Of a DNA stretch of 64,000 nt, positions 28,136 through 38,723 are shown piece by piece. The DNA is from a bacterium. Its GTDB lineage: Bacteria > Actinomycetota > Acidimicrobiia > Spongiisociales > Spongiisociaceae. The stretch's first letter is position 1; each line of letters opens with the position of its first letter. The DNA lies in assembly GCA_028821265.1 (NCBI GenBank), contig JAPPGU010000050.1:1-64000 (forward strand), given 5' to 3'. Position numbers and translations under genes: made by a program. The notes below the pieces were generated by a model, which was given only the letters and a program-made list of their open reading frames with translations, was not told where the DNA came from and ran no database searches.

Positions 28136-29497
28136 ATGTTCGATTACTTGCTCGACTACCCCGAGGCCGACCCGGCCCAAGCAAACCCCGCGGTCACCGC
28201 CGACGTCCGAGGATCGCATGCCGGCATGTTCATGACCCGCTACCAGAAGGAGCGGCAGGACGCCTATGACCGCGCTCGCCACATGGTCGAGGGCCGTGGC
28301 CATCTAACTCCCGATGTCGAGGACGCCAAGGCCGAAGCTGCGTTGGTTCGGGAGCAGGCCGCAGTCAGCCGGGCCAGAGGTGGTCAGCTGGGCTGGGTCA
28401 AGAGCATGCTGCGGCGCTACAGCGCGGCCCGACTCGGGTACGGCAACCCGGTCGATCTGGTGGCTTCACGCATGGATGTCCATCGCTCCACCGCCCGTGA
28501 CCTGGTCTACCTGGCCCAGCGGCTGGACACCAGCGACATCGATCGGATACGCCGGGGCGAGGTCTCCTACGTCCGTGTCCTGGAGGAGACCCGCCTGCGG
28601 GAGGCCGGAGCATCGGCTGAGGAGATAGCCCGGACCCGGGACCTGGACCTCAACTCGGTCGGACGGATCGTCCAGCAGATGCGAAAGATCACCCGCGATG
28701 ACGAGCGGCGGATCTTCGAGGGCCAGTACGTAGCGTTCCAGCCCTCCCTGGATGGCTCCCACGTACGCATGAACGGCCGCCTCGGATCCTTCGAGGCGGA
28801 GATATGCCGAGAGGCCCTCAACCGCAGGGGCGAGGCGCTCGTCCCGGCCGGTGAGGAACGGCCTGACCCAGGGCAACGCAGGGCGTTGGCCCTCACCACC
28901 CTATGCCAGGACGAACTGGACAAGCACCCCCAGGTCGCTCCGGCGGCCGTGCCCGGCACCCCATCGCCGCGCAGCCGGCGCGAACCCCTGCTCATGGTCG
29001 TGGCCAACAATCCCATCGCCGAGGCGTCGGGCTTCGAGCAAGGCGTCTCCGTCCTGGCAGGAGGCCGGGTCGGTCCCGGCACCGTGGACCTGATCCAGTG
29101 TTCCGGCCGCATCGAGAACATCACGGTGACCGGACAGGACATCAACCGTCACGGATCCACCTCGACCATCCGGCCCGGTCTGCGGCGGGCTGTCCTCGCC
29201 CGCGACGATGGATGCACCATCGACGGGTGCAGCTCCACCTACCGGCTGGATGTTCACCACATCCTCGAGCGATCCAGAGGCGGTGATAACTCTCCCGAGA
29301 ACCTCACCACCCTGTGCTGGTGGCACCACCACGTGGCTGTCCATCGCCGAGGCATGCGGATCGATCCCCAATCCCCACCGCGCCGCAGGCGCCTGCTACC
29401 CGAGCGCAGGATCTGCGGCTACCGGCCACCCCCACCGGACCCCTACACCCTCGCCGCACTCCGGGCCCTCGCCAAGATCAACCGAGCCCCACCCTGA
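28136..29497 (+). CDS. HNH endonuclease domain protein (DUF222-like actinobacterial type)
   Basis: C-terminal DDGCTIDGCSSTYRLDVHHILERSRGGDNSPENLTTLCWWHHHVAVH. Confidence 0.85.
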   Translation: MFDYLLDYPEADPAQANPAVTADVRGSHAGMFMTRYQKERQDAYDRARHMVEGRGHLTPDVEDAKAEAALVREQAAVSRARGGQLGWVKSMLRRYSAARLGYGNPVDLVASRMDVHRSTARDLVYLAQRLDTSDIDRIRRGEVSYVRVLEETRLREAGASAEEIARTRDLDLNSVGRIVQQMRKITRDDERRIFEGQYVAFQPSLDGSHVRMNGRLGSFEAEICREALNRRGEALVPAGEERPDPGQRRALALTTLCQDELDKHPQVAPAAVPGTPSPRSRREPLLMVVANNPIAEASGFEQGVSVLAGGRVGPGTVDLIQCSGRIENITVTGQDINRHGSTSTIRPGLRRAVLARDDGCTIDGCSSTYRLDVHHILERSRGGDNSPENLTTLCWWHHHVAVHRRGMRIDPQSPPRRRRLLPERRICGYRPPPPDPYTLAALRALAKINRAPP

Positions 29498-29566
29498 CCC
29501 CCGTCTTTCCCCCCGAAGCCGAAGTCCCAAAGCCGCCCCAGCCCGATCGCCGCGCTGTCTTACTCC

Positions 29567-29596
29567 GCTAGTTACTACTAGCAACTAGCAACTAGC
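29567..29596. repeat. Degenerate heptamer array (TAGTTAC/TACTAGC/AACTAGC/AACTAGC) overlapping the mazG stop codon
   Basis: Read directly: tagttactactagcaactagcaactagc. Confidence 0.6.
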
Positions 29597-31163
29597 GATG
29601 TTCCTCTCGTTTGGCTTGTTCCCACAGGGCGTCGAGACGGGTCAGGTCGGCGGCGGCGAGGTCGTCGAGTTCCTCCATGCGGCGGAAACGGCTCTCGAAG
29701 CGGTTGACGGCCTTGCGGAGCGCCAGTTCCGGTTGCACGCCTAGGTGCCGGGCCAGGTTGGCTACCGCGAACAGCACGTCGCCCAGTTCGTGGTCGGCGT
29801 CCTCCGGGCGGGCTTCCTCGGCCTGGTCTATCACCTCGACCAGCTCGGCGATCTCCTCCTCCACGTCGCCTACCACCGAACGGGCGTCTGGCCAGTCGAA
29901 CCCCACCCGGGCGGCTCGCTTCTGGAGCTTGACCGCCCGGTCCAATCCGGGAAGAGCGCTCGGCACGCCGTCCATCAGCGATTCACGATGCTTCTCGCCC
30001 GCCTTGATCTCCACCCAGTTGGCGATCACCTCCTCGGCGTCCTGGACCCCGAGGGTGCCGAACACGTGAGGATGGCGGCGCACCAGCTTGCGCCGGAGGG
30101 TCTCGGCCACGTCCTCGACGTCGAACGCCCCCGTCTCCGAGGCGAGGTTGGAATGGAAGATCACCTGCAGGAGGACGTCGCCTAGTTCCTCCTCCACGTC
30201 GTGGTAGGCCACGTAGTCGATCTCATCCCCGCCGGGGGCGCCGTGAGGGAGCCGGCCGATGGCCTCCAGTAGCTCGAAGGTCTCCTCCAGGGCGTATGGA
30301 GTGAGCGAGTAGTGGGTCTGCCGCCGGTCCCATGGACACTCCGTCCTCAGCCGGCGCATCGCCCGGATGGCCCCGACGAGGCCGGTCTCGGGAGGGTCGA
30401 GGAACAGGCTGGTGCGCGCACCAGCCGCATCGGCGGGGACGTCGCCGATCGGGTAGGTACGGACCAGGGCTTTCTCGGTGCCGAGGTCCGACAGCACGGT
30501 TACCGGGGTGCCTTCGGGGAGGGTGCGTCCGAGCCGGCGCAGCGCCTCGTCGAGAACCGGTCCGGTGTCCACCTGGAACACCACCGTCGGCAGGTGCAAC
30601 ATCAGGGGATCCGGCAGGTCCCGGCCGTCCAGTACCGTGAAGCCGCGCTCGGTTGGGTCCAGCTGAAGGGCGGAGAACACCTCGTCGAGGAACGAGGGGG
30701 CATGTAGCAATTCGACCGGCCGGCCCGCGGCCCGGCAGCGCGCTCTCAGTTCGGCGACGGTGCGTTCCCCGTAGAGCGGGCTACCCGGCGTCGCGTAGAT
30801 CACGGGGCCCGTCTCCGCCGCCGCCAGCACCCTCGACACGATGGCCTCGTACACCTCGTCGAACGTCTCGCCGGCGTCATAGAGGTCGTCACAGGTGGTC
30901 ACCCGGCGCCTCTGCGCCAACTGGGCGGCGGCGGGGTGCTGCCCGGTGCGGAGGATCACCCGGCGATCGGGATCCAGTAATGCCGCCCGGACCCCGGCGG
31001 GAGTCCGGGAGAGATCTCCGGCCCCGAGGCCGGCGACGAACAGGGCTTCGTTCAGGATTCCGGCGGGATGATGTTGGGGCTCGGGTCGGTCGTCCACGTT
31101 CCGTACTCGGGTTCTACGGTGACTTCTGCTTCCGTGAGGACATTGGTCAGCCACTCCACCCAT
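29592..31163 (-). CDS. mazG: Tetrapyrrole methylase-like domain fused to MazG nucleotide pyrophosphohydrolase (start codon uncertain; likely internal to ORF)
   Basis: VAGLGAGDLSRTP N-terminal methylase-like region; CPWDRRQTHYSLTPYALEETFELLEAI and MazG repeat. Confidence 0.92.
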   Translation of the reverse strand: MGGVADQCPHGSRSHRRTRVRNVDDRPEPQHHPAGILNEALFVAGLGAGDLSRTPAGVRAALLDPDRRVILRTGQHPAAAQLAQRRRVTTCDDLYDAGETFDEVYEAIVSRVLAAAETGPVIYATPGSPLYGERTVAELRARCRAAGRPVELLHAPSFLDEVFSALQLDPTERGFTVLDGRDLPDPLMLHLPTVVFQVDTGPVLDEALRRLGRTLPEGTPVTVLSDLGTEKALVRTYPIGDVPADAAGARTSLFLDPPETGLVGAIRAMRRLRTECPWDRRQTHYSLTPYALEETFELLEAIGRLPHGAPGGDEIDYVAYHDVEEELGDVLLQVIFHSNLASETGAFDVEDVAETLRRKLVRRHPHVFGTLGVQDAEEVIANWVEIKAGEKHRESLMDGVPSALPGLDRAVKLQKRAARVGFDWPDARSVVGDVEEEIAELVEVIDQAEEARPEDADHELGDVLFAVANLARHLGVQPELALRKAVNRFESRFRRMEELDDLAAADLTRLDALWEQAKREEHR

Positions 31164-31999
31164 CGCCGGTTACCGTCCGACAGCCGCAGGTCCTCGGCCA
31201 GCCCTTCCCGGACATCCTCGAATGCGGGAACAGTCCGCGCGTTCACCAGGATCACGTGCCAACCGAAGTTGGATTGGACCGGTCCGAACGGGATGCCCAC
31301 CTCGGCCTCGAGGGTGGCGGCGGCGAACTCGGCAACGTACGTAGCAGGGGAGGAGCACCCCAGGTCGCCCCCGTTGGGGCCGCTCGGCCCGGTTGACAAC
31401 TCCATCGCCAAGGCGCCGAAGTCCTCTCCTGCCACGGCGCGGTCGTAGGCGGCGTTGCCTTCCTCCTCGGTCTCGAGGAGGATATGGGCGGCGCAGACCT
31501 GGCTGAGCTCACCGAGCGACGCCTCGTAGATCGCCATCAGCTCCTCTTCGGCGGGGGGACCGGCGCCGGCCACGAGTTCCTGCGCCACCTGCTCGGCGGT
31601 GACTTCCTGTGCCGCGATGAGACGGAGCGAGGCCTCGGTCAGGCCGTAGGTCTCGTAGATCTGCTCGGCGGTGAGGCCGGTTTGCAGGAGCAGTTCTCCA
31701 AGCTTGGCGTCGATCTGCTGCTCGGTCCGGACCACGCCGAACTGTTGCTCGGCCTGCGAGGACATCACCCGGTCGGCCACCACCAGCATCAGCGAGTTGG
31801 CGAAGCGGTTGACGTCAACCGTGTCGCCCTCATCGGGGATCAGGACAGCCACCTCGTCGAAGGTGATCGATTCGCCTTCAACCGTGGCCACTTCGCCGGT
31901 GCTCCCGCACGCTACGAGGAGAACCGCCGTCAACGACGCGAGCGCGACGAGGGCCGGACGGGACCGGCTTCCCCGGCGTACGGTGATGAGGCTACGCAA
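31052..31999 (-). CDS. PpiC/SurA-type peptidylprolyl isomerase lipoprotein
   Basis: Signal/lipobox VLLVACGS; parvulin region VCAAHILLETEEE...GDLGCSSPATYVAEFAAA...FGPVQSNFGWHVILV; TTG start at 31999 after AGGAG-like RBS. Confidence 0.85.
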   Translation of the reverse strand: MRSLITVRRGSRSRPALVALASLTAVLLVACGSTGEVATVEGESITFDEVAVLIPDEGDTVDVNRFANSLMLVVADRVMSSQAEQQFGVVRTEQQIDAKLGELLLQTGLTAEQIYETYGLTEASLRLIAAQEVTAEQVAQELVAGAGPPAEEELMAIYEASLGELSQVCAAHILLETEEEGNAAYDRAVAGEDFGALAMELSTGPSGPNGGDLGCSSPATYVAEFAAATLEAEVGIPFGPVQSNFGWHVILVNARTVPAFEDVREGLAEDLRLSDGNRRWVEWLTNVLTEAEVTVEPEYGTWTTDPSPNIIPPES

Positions 32000-32156
32000 C
32001 CTTGTCTCCTTCCTACGGACGCAATCCGGTTCCGGCGCCCATGGAGTCCGGGTAGCGATGGTAGCCCTGATTCTCGGCACGATTACCGGCCGACCGCTGC
32101 ACCCCGGCCGGACCCGCGCCTCTCGAGGACCTGGGGACCGGGGCATCCCGGCCGGG

Positions 32157-35100
32157 TCAATCTTCGGTATCGGCGGGCGGGGGCCACATTCTCGTCAGGA
32201 AGGCCAGCAGGAAGGGCAGGGCATCCACATACCCGGGTAGGGGTAGGAACAGCTTCTCCCCGGTGGCGTTCAGGATGGCCTCCGGCGCCAGGCGGTCGAG
32301 GCGGATCTCCTGTGATTGGCTGAGGCGAACGGGCCCGAGGCGGATCTCCCTGCGGAGTTGGACGATCTCGTCGATCCCCACCCTGATGGCCTCGACCCGC
32401 AGGCGGGCCATGTCGAGCAGCCGCTCCGCCTCATCGGGGAGCGGGCCGTAGCGGTCGCGCCATTCCAGCGCCACGTCGGCCACGTCCTCCTGGGACACGG
32501 CCACCGCCAGGGTGCGGTACGCCTCGAGCCTCGCATGCTGGTCGGATACGTAGTCCTCGGGTAGATGCGCGTCGACCGGCAGATCGATCCGGACTTCCTT
32601 GATGGCCTCGGTGGCGGGCTCGGTGCCCATCCTCTCGGCGACCGCCTCCGAGACCAGCTCCACGTACATGTCGAAGCCCACCGCCGCGATATGGCCCGAC
32701 TGCACCTCGCCCAGGATCGAGCCCGCTCCCCGGATCTCCAGGTCGCGCAGCGCGAGTTGGAGCCCTGATCCGAGATCGCTGGATTCACCCACGGCTTCCA
32801 GGCGGCGGTAGGCGGTCTCCGAAAGCGTGGTCTCGGGATGGAACAGGTAGGCGTAGGCCCGCCTTCCCGATCGTCCCACCCGGCCTCGGAGCTGGTGGAG
32901 CTGGGCTAGGCCCAGCTGGTCGGCCCGCTCCACGATCAGGGTGTTGACCTGGGGCAGGTCGAGTCCCGACTCGATGATGGTGGTGGCGACCAGCACGTCG
33001 TAGCGGTGGTCCCAGAAGTCGAGCATCATCTGCTCGAGGGTGCCTTCGTTCATCTGGCCGTGGGCCACTCCGTAACGGGCATTGGGTACCAACTCCCGGA
33101 GCCGGGCCACGGCGTGGTCGATCGAGCGCACCCGGTTGTGGACGTAGAAGACCTGGCCGTCGCGGAGCATTTCCCGGCGGATCGCCGCCGACACCACCCG
33201 CGGGTCATAGGGGCCCACGAAGGTGAGGATCGGGTGCCGATCCTCGGGTGGGGTGCGGATGTGGCTCACGTCCCGGATCCCGGTGAGGGCCATCTCCAAG
33301 GTACGGGGAATGGGGGTGGCGGTCAGCGTGATCACGTCCACGTCCGTCCTCATGGCCTTGATGCGGTCCTTGGCCTTGACGCCGAAGCGATGCTCCTCGT
33401 CCACGACCAGGAGGCCCAGCCTGCGGAACCTCACCCGGTCGGACAGCAGCCCGTGCGTCCCGATCACGATGTCCACCTGCCCGCTCTCGAGGCCGTTCAC
33501 CACCCGGCGTGCCTGGGCGGGGGTGAGGAAACGGCTCAGCATCTCGACCCGGAGGGGGTAGGCGGCGAAGCGCTCCGAGAAGGTCTGGAAATGCTGCTGG
33601 ACGAGGAGCGTGGTGGGACACAGCATGGCAACCTGGTACCCGTCCGCCACCGCCTTGAAGGCGGCCCGCAGGGCGACCTCGGTCTTTCCGAAGCCTACGT
33701 CGCCGAAGATGAGGCGGTCCATGGGGAGCGGGGACTCCATGTCCCTCTTGACGTCCTCGATAGCGGTCAACTGGTCGGCCGTCTCCTCGAAGGGGAAAGC
33801 GGCCTCGATCTCGCGCTGCCAGGGAGTGTCGGCGGCGAAGGCATGGCCCTTGGCCGCGGCCCGGGCCCGGTGGACCGCCACCACGTGGTCGGCCAGGACC
33901 GAGGCTTCACGCCGCACCTTGTTCCGGGTGGCCGCCCAGTCGCGCCCTCCCATCCGGCTGAGACGGGGGGACTCCCCGCCGGTGTACTTGCGAACCGCCG
34001 TCAACTGGTCGGTGGGCACGTACAGACGGTCATCCCTGGCGTAGACGATCAGGAGGTAGTCCCGCTCCACCCCGGCGATGGTCCGGCTGATCAGCCCGTC
34101 GAAGCGCCCGATCCCGTGGTGGCGGTGGACCACGTAGTCGCCGGGCTCGAGGTCTTCATATCCGGAGGCGGTCCGGCGGCGGGCGACGGGGCGGCGATGG
34201 GCTCGGCGGCGACCCAGTATCTCCCGCTCGCCCAGCACGGCCAGCTTCAGGGATGGAAGCACGACTCCGGTGTGGATGCCCTCGGCGAGGATTCCCGAGC
34301 GGACCGGCCCGGTCACCCGCTCGATGACCGGCAGGTCCAGGCCGTTCTCCCTCAGGACGTCCGCCACCCGGTTGGCGGCCGGGGCGCCGTCCATGGCCAG
34401 TACCACGTCCGTACCGGCGAGCCGTAGGCGTAACAGCCCGGCGGTGACCGATTCCCGATCACCGGGTTGAGCCTCCCAGTGGCCCACCGTGATGCCTCGG
34501 TCAGCCGGGGAGGCGGCCAGGGGAGGGCACTCCAGCACCTTGCCGGGGAGGGAGCGGTCGAGGTCTAGGAACAGGGCCGGCCGGTCCTGGTCGACCGGGA
34601 AGCCCTCTCCCCAGGTTCCGGCAAGGGCCTCGGCCAGGTCCTGCTCCTCCTCGGCGAGGTCCGTGGCCCGGGCTCTCATCCGGACCGGGTCGAGGAGGAC
34701 GGTGGTGGCCGCAGGTGGGATCTCGTCCAGGAAGCAGCGGGCTGGGGCCAGCCACGGGAGCCAGGACTCCATCCCGGCGAACCGGAGCCCCTGCGCGAAC
34801 CGATCCCATATCGAGGCCGCCCACGGGAGGCGGTGGTAGAGGTCCCGGGCTGCCTCCCGAACCTCGGGGTCGGGGCGGAGCTCGCGGGCCGGATAGGCCC
34901 GTAACTCGTCGACCGAATCGGTGGAGCGCTGGGACCCGATCGAGAACACCCGGATCTCGTCGACCTGATCACCCCAGAAGTCGAGCCGGACGGGTAGTTC
35001 GGCCTGCGCCGGGAAGACGTCGAGGATGCCGCCCCGCACGGCGAACTCTCCTCGCGCCTCGACCCGGTCGGTGCGGGTGTAGCCGTTGGCGTCGAGGCGG

Positions 35101-35531
35101 CTGACCAGGGGCTCGAACGCCACCTCGGTCCCCGATCTCACCACGACCGGGCCGGTGGAGCACCCGCTGACCCGCTGGATGACGGATCGCACCGAGGCGA
35201 CCACCACCAGGCCGCGAGGACCACCCGACAGCCGGTCCCGGACCTCCGACCGCGAGGCCATGGTGGACAGGTTGGGGGAGACGTGCTCGAAGGGCAGGGT
35301 CTCCCAGGACGGGAACAGGAGTACGTCGTCGGTAAACAGCCGGAGGTCGGACGCGAGGTTCTCGGCTTCCGGATCGGATGGAACGACCACCACGACCGGC
35401 CCCCGGGCCGATCCGGCCAGCCCGGCGACGGTGATGGCCCGGGCTGCCACCGGCACCACCAACCGGTCGGGAGGCCGGGGTAGGTGGGCGTGGCGCCAGC
35501 GATCCAGGAGCGTGGAAAGGGGTGCGCGCAC
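32157..35531 (-). CDS. mfd: Transcription-repair coupling factor
   Basis: CarD-like RID (LEPGDYVVHRHHGIGRFDG), GDVGFGKTEVALRAAFKA, DEEHRFGVKAKDRIKAM, TRCF C-terminus. Confidence 0.98.
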   Translation of the reverse strand: MRAPLSTLLDRWRHAHLPRPPDRLVVPVAARAITVAGLAGSARGPVVVVVPSDPEAENLASDLRLFTDDVLLFPSWETLPFEHVSPNLSTMASRSEVRDRLSGGPRGLVVVASVRSVIQRVSGCSTGPVVVRSGTEVAFEPLVSRLDANGYTRTDRVEARGEFAVRGGILDVFPAQAELPVRLDFWGDQVDEIRVFSIGSQRSTDSVDELRAYPARELRPDPEVREAARDLYHRLPWAASIWDRFAQGLRFAGMESWLPWLAPARCFLDEIPPAATTVLLDPVRMRARATDLAEEEQDLAEALAGTWGEGFPVDQDRPALFLDLDRSLPGKVLECPPLAASPADRGITVGHWEAQPGDRESVTAGLLRLRLAGTDVVLAMDGAPAANRVADVLRENGLDLPVIERVTGPVRSGILAEGIHTGVVLPSLKLAVLGEREILGRRRAHRRPVARRRTASGYEDLEPGDYVVHRHHGIGRFDGLISRTIAGVERDYLLIVYARDDRLYVPTDQLTAVRKYTGGESPRLSRMGGRDWAATRNKVRREASVLADHVVAVHRARAAAKGHAFAADTPWQREIEAAFPFEETADQLTAIEDVKRDMESPLPMDRLIFGDVGFGKTEVALRAAFKAVADGYQVAMLCPTTLLVQQHFQTFSERFAAYPLRVEMLSRFLTPAQARRVVNGLESGQVDIVIGTHGLLSDRVRFRRLGLLVVDEEHRFGVKAKDRIKAMRTDVDVITLTATPIPRTLEMALTGIRDVSHIRTPPEDRHPILTFVGPYDPRVVSAAIRREMLRDGQVFYVHNRVRSIDHAVARLRELVPNARYGVAHGQMNEGTLEQMMLDFWDHRYDVLVATTIIESGLDLPQVNTLIVERADQLGLAQLHQLRGRVGRSGRRAYAYLFHPETTLSETAYRRLEAVGESSDLGSGLQLALRDLEIRGAGSILGEVQSGHIAAVGFDMYVELVSEAVAERMGTEPATEAIKEVRIDLPVDAHLPEDYVSDQHARLEAYRTLAVAVSQEDVADVALEWRDRYGPLPDEAERLLDMARLRVEAIRVGIDEIVQLRREIRLGPVRLSQSQEIRLDRLAPEAILNATGEKLFLPLPGYVDALPFLLAFLTRMWPPPADTED

Positions 35532-35591
35532 GACCGACCATCGTACCCGGCCCGTGTTCCGGAGGGGAGGCCGGCTCGTTACCGGGCCGGG

Positions 35592-36563
35592 TCAGGCGTC
35601 GGTGAGACCGGCCTCCCGGTACGAGTCGAGCGCACCCGCGAAGGTCTGGCGGGCGGATCGATACTCCAATCCCAGCTCCCGGGCGGCGAGGGAACCGTCG
35701 TAGCTGGCGCCGTAGCGCATCAGATGCACGGTCTCCCGGCAGATGGGAACCGAACGGACCCGCCGCCCGATGAGGTCGGCCATAGGGCCCAGCGGAACCA
35801 GCAAGGGCCTGGGCAGGAACGTGACCGGGTGACGACGCCCGGTCAGCTCGCTGAGCAGATCCCAGGCCTGGCGGAGGGTGATGGTGAAACCGCTCAGCAC
35901 GTAGCGCCGGCCGGCGACTCCTCGCTGCTCGGCGGCGATGTGGCCCCGGGCGCAATCCTCGGTGTCGACGATCGAGATGGGGGTGTCCACCAGGAACCTG
36001 AGGCGCCCGTTCACCGCCTGGAGCAGCAGGTTGCCGGTACCGGTCGTCCGACCCCCGCCCTGGACGGAGGATGGGTTGACCACCACCACCTCCATGTCCC
36101 CCGCCTCGGCGCGCGCCACCAACTCTCCCTGGTGCTTGGACCGGGCATAGTGGCTGGCGTAGCGACCGGTGTGCTGCGTGGACTCGTCCCCGACCGTTCC
36201 CGGTCTCTCTCCCAGGGCCGCCACCGAAGAAGTGTGGATCAGACGCCTGACTCCGGCCCGGCGGGCAGCCCTCACCACGTTCCGGGTGCCCTCGACGTTG
36301 ATCCGGTAGAGGGCGGCCGGATCAGCCGGGCAGAAGGACACCAGCCCGGCGATGTCGTACACCACCTCGCAACCCGACATGGCCCGGACCAGGGAATCAG
36401 GGTCCTCGATGTCGCCCGCCGACGGTTCGGCGCCCAGTCCTTCCACAACCGACGCCGCCTTCTCCGAGCGGGCCAGACCCCTCACCTCCCGGCCGGATTC
36501 CACCAGCCGGCGGATCACCGGCTGCCCGACCACGCCGGTGCCGCCGGTGACCAGGACGGTCAC
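35592..36563 (-). CDS. NAD-dependent epimerase/dehydratase (extended SDR)
   Basis: VLVTGGTGVVGQPVIRRL, SSVAALGE, YARSKHQGE. Confidence 0.88.
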   Translation of the reverse strand: MTVLVTGGTGVVGQPVIRRLVESGREVRGLARSEKAASVVEGLGAEPSAGDIEDPDSLVRAMSGCEVVYDIAGLVSFCPADPAALYRINVEGTRNVVRAARRAGVRRLIHTSSVAALGERPGTVGDESTQHTGRYASHYARSKHQGELVARAEAGDMEVVVVNPSSVQGGGRTTGTGNLLLQAVNGRLRFLVDTPISIVDTEDCARGHIAAEQRGVAGRRYVLSGFTITLRQAWDLLSELTGRRHPVTFLPRPLLVPLGPMADLIGRRVRSVPICRETVHLMRYGASYDGSLAARELGLEYRSARQTFAGALDSYREAGLTDA

Positions 36564-37150
36564 GAATCCGCGGTTCGTCCGGCGTGGCGGATCGCCTGCC
36601 GGAACTTGACGGCATAGTCCCAGCCCGAAGCGAACGTCACCGTGCCGGCGAACCACATCCAGTACTCGTCGAAGTAGAGCGGTCCCCACGGGTCGGGGAA
36701 TCGCATCATCGCGAACCCGAGCGCGAAGAACTGGACGGCGGCCTTGGTCTTGCCGGCCACCGACGCCGGAACCAGCGTTCCGTCGATGGCGACCACGCTC
36801 CGGATGGCCATCACCACGAACTCGCGGGTCATGATGATGACCGTCACCCACACCGATGCCCGGTCCACGGAGACCAGGGCGATCAGCACGCCGCTTACCA
36901 GGATCTTGTCGGCGGTGGTGTCCAGGAAGGCGCCGATTGTGGAGGAGATGCCCTGGCGCCGGGCGATGTAGCCGTCGAGGGCGTCACTGAGACCGGCGAG
37001 GATGACCAGCACGGTGGCGATGCCGAAGAGGTACCGACCGGTGGTGTGCTCGGTGGCCAGCACCAGGCCGATGATGGCGGGTACGCACAGCACGCGGAAG
37101 AGGGCGAGCAGATCAGGGATCGAAATAGCACTACCTCCCCGCGGGAACAC
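36560..37150 (-). CDS. pgsA: CDP-diacylglycerol-glycerol-3-phosphate 3-phosphatidyltransferase
   Basis: CDP-alcohol phosphatidyltransferase motif LSDALDGYIARRQGISSTIGAFLDTTADK. Confidence 0.92.
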   Translation of the reverse strand: MFPRGGSAISIPDLLALFRVLCVPAIIGLVLATEHTTGRYLFGIATVLVILAGLSDALDGYIARRQGISSTIGAFLDTTADKILVSGVLIALVSVDRASVWVTVIIMTREFVVMAIRSVVAIDGTLVPASVAGKTKAAVQFFALGFAMMRFPDPWGPLYFDEYWMWFAGTVTFASGWDYAVKFRQAIRHAGRTADS

Positions 37151-37169
37151 TACACCGCGCGCCAGACCA

Positions 37170-38666
37170 CTAGCCCACCCAATCCAGCGAACGCTCCAGC
37201 GCCTGGCGCCATCTGGCGTACAGCATCTCCCGGTCCGCGGTGACCATGCCGGGTGACCACCGGTCGGCTTCCCGCCACCGGGAGCGCAGATCGTCGAGAT
37301 CACGCCAGAACCCCTCGGCCAGTCCGGCCCCGTAGGCGGCGCCGAGAACGGTGGTCTCGTCCATCCCGGGCCGCACCACCGGAACGTCGAGGATGTCGGC
37401 CTGGAACTGCATCAGCAGGTTGTTGACCACCATGCCCCCGTCGACCCGGAGTTCCCTCAGCGTCACGCCCGAGTCGGTCTGCATCGCCTCCAGCACCTCC
37501 CGGGTCTGGTAGGCCACCGCCTCGAGGGCGGCGCGGGCTATGTGCGACCGGGTCGAGAAGCGGGTCAGGCCGGTGATCACCCCTCGGGCGTCCGAGCGCC
37601 AGTGGGGCGCGAACAGGCCCGAGAAGGCGGGCACGAAGTACACGTCGCCGTTGTCCTCCACCGAGGCGGCCAGGGTCTCCACCTCGCCCGCGGTCGAGAT
37701 CATGCCGAGGTTGTCGCGTAGCCATTGCACCACCGCGCCGGCGATCGCGACGGAGCCCTCCAGCGCGTACACAGGTGCTTCCCCGGCGATCTGGTACCCG
37801 ATCGTGGTGAGCAGTCCGTGGGTCGAGGGGACCATCGTCTCGCCGGTGTTCATCAGCAGGAAGCAGCCGGTCCCGTAGGTGTTCTTGGCCTCGCCCGGGA
37901 GGAAGCATGTCTGCCCGAACAGGGCGGCGTGCTGGTCGCCCAGGATGGCCGAGATGGGAACGCCCTCGAGGACCCCGGTTCCCAGCCCCACCCGGCCGAT
38001 GGAGGGAACGATCTCGGCCATCATGGAGCGAGGGATCCTCATCGCGGCGAGCAGCTCATCGCTCCAGGTCAGGCTGTCGAGGTCCATCAGCATGGTCCGG
38101 GATGCGTTGGAGACGTCGGTGACGTGCCGCCCGCCCGCGGTACCGCCGGTGAGGTTCCACAGCAGCCACGAGTCGATGGTTCCCATAGCCGCCCGCCCCG
38201 AGGCCGCCTGCTCCGCCAGCCCGTCCATGTGATCGAGCAGCCACGTGGCCTTGGGGCCGCTGAAGTAGGTGGCGAGCGGGAGTCCTGTCACGGGCCGGAA
38301 GCGGTCCATGCCGTGGCCACCCTCCAGTTCCCGGCAGAGCCGGGATGTCCTCGTGTCCTGCCAGACGATGGCATTGGCCAGGGGAGCGCCCGTAGAGCGG
38401 TCCCAGACCACCGTGGTCTCCCTCTGGTTGGTGATCCCGACCGCCACCAGATCCCGGGCCGCCACGCCTGACCGGGAGAGGGCCCGAGTGACCACGCTCT
38501 CGACGGTGGCGAGGATCACCGCCGGGTCGTGCTCCACCCAGCCGGGCCGGGGATAGATCTGCTCGAACTCCTCCTGCGCGGACGCCACTACGGCACCATC
38601 GTGGTCGAAGACCATGAAGCGGGTGCTCGTGGTCCCCTGGTCGATGGCCCCGACCAATCGTCGCAT
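37170..38666 (-). CDS. glpK: Glycerol kinase
   Basis: [57 protein letters not shown]. Confidence 0.97.
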   Translation of the reverse strand: MRRLVGAIDQGTTSTRFMVFDHDGAVVASAQEEFEQIYPRPGWVEHDPAVILATVESVVTRALSRSGVAARDLVAVGITNQRETTVVWDRSTGAPLANAIVWQDTRTSRLCRELEGGHGMDRFRPVTGLPLATYFSGPKATWLLDHMDGLAEQAASGRAAMGTIDSWLLWNLTGGTAGGRHVTDVSNASRTMLMDLDSLTWSDELLAAMRIPRSMMAEIVPSIGRVGLGTGVLEGVPISAILGDQHAALFGQTCFLPGEAKNTYGTGCFLLMNTGETMVPSTHGLLTTIGYQIAGEAPVYALEGSVAIAGAVVQWLRDNLGMISTAGEVETLAASVEDNGDVYFVPAFSGLFAPHWRSDARGVITGLTRFSTRSHIARAALEAVAYQTREVLEAMQTDSGVTLRELRVDGGMVVNNLLMQFQADILDVPVVRPGMDETTVLGAAYGAGLAEGFWRDLDDLRSRWREADRWSPGMVTADREMLYARWRQALERSLDWVG

Positions 38667-38723
38667 GTGACTACCTCCTTGCGCCGGTCAGGGTGGCTGG
38701 AACCGCCGATGCCGACATCCGCG

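Noticed and set aside
33006-34427. Long plus-strand ORF (473 aa) inside mfd
   Set aside because: Antisense to a clear mfd gene; low-complexity His/Gly/Val/Pro composition typical of high-GC shadow ORFs.
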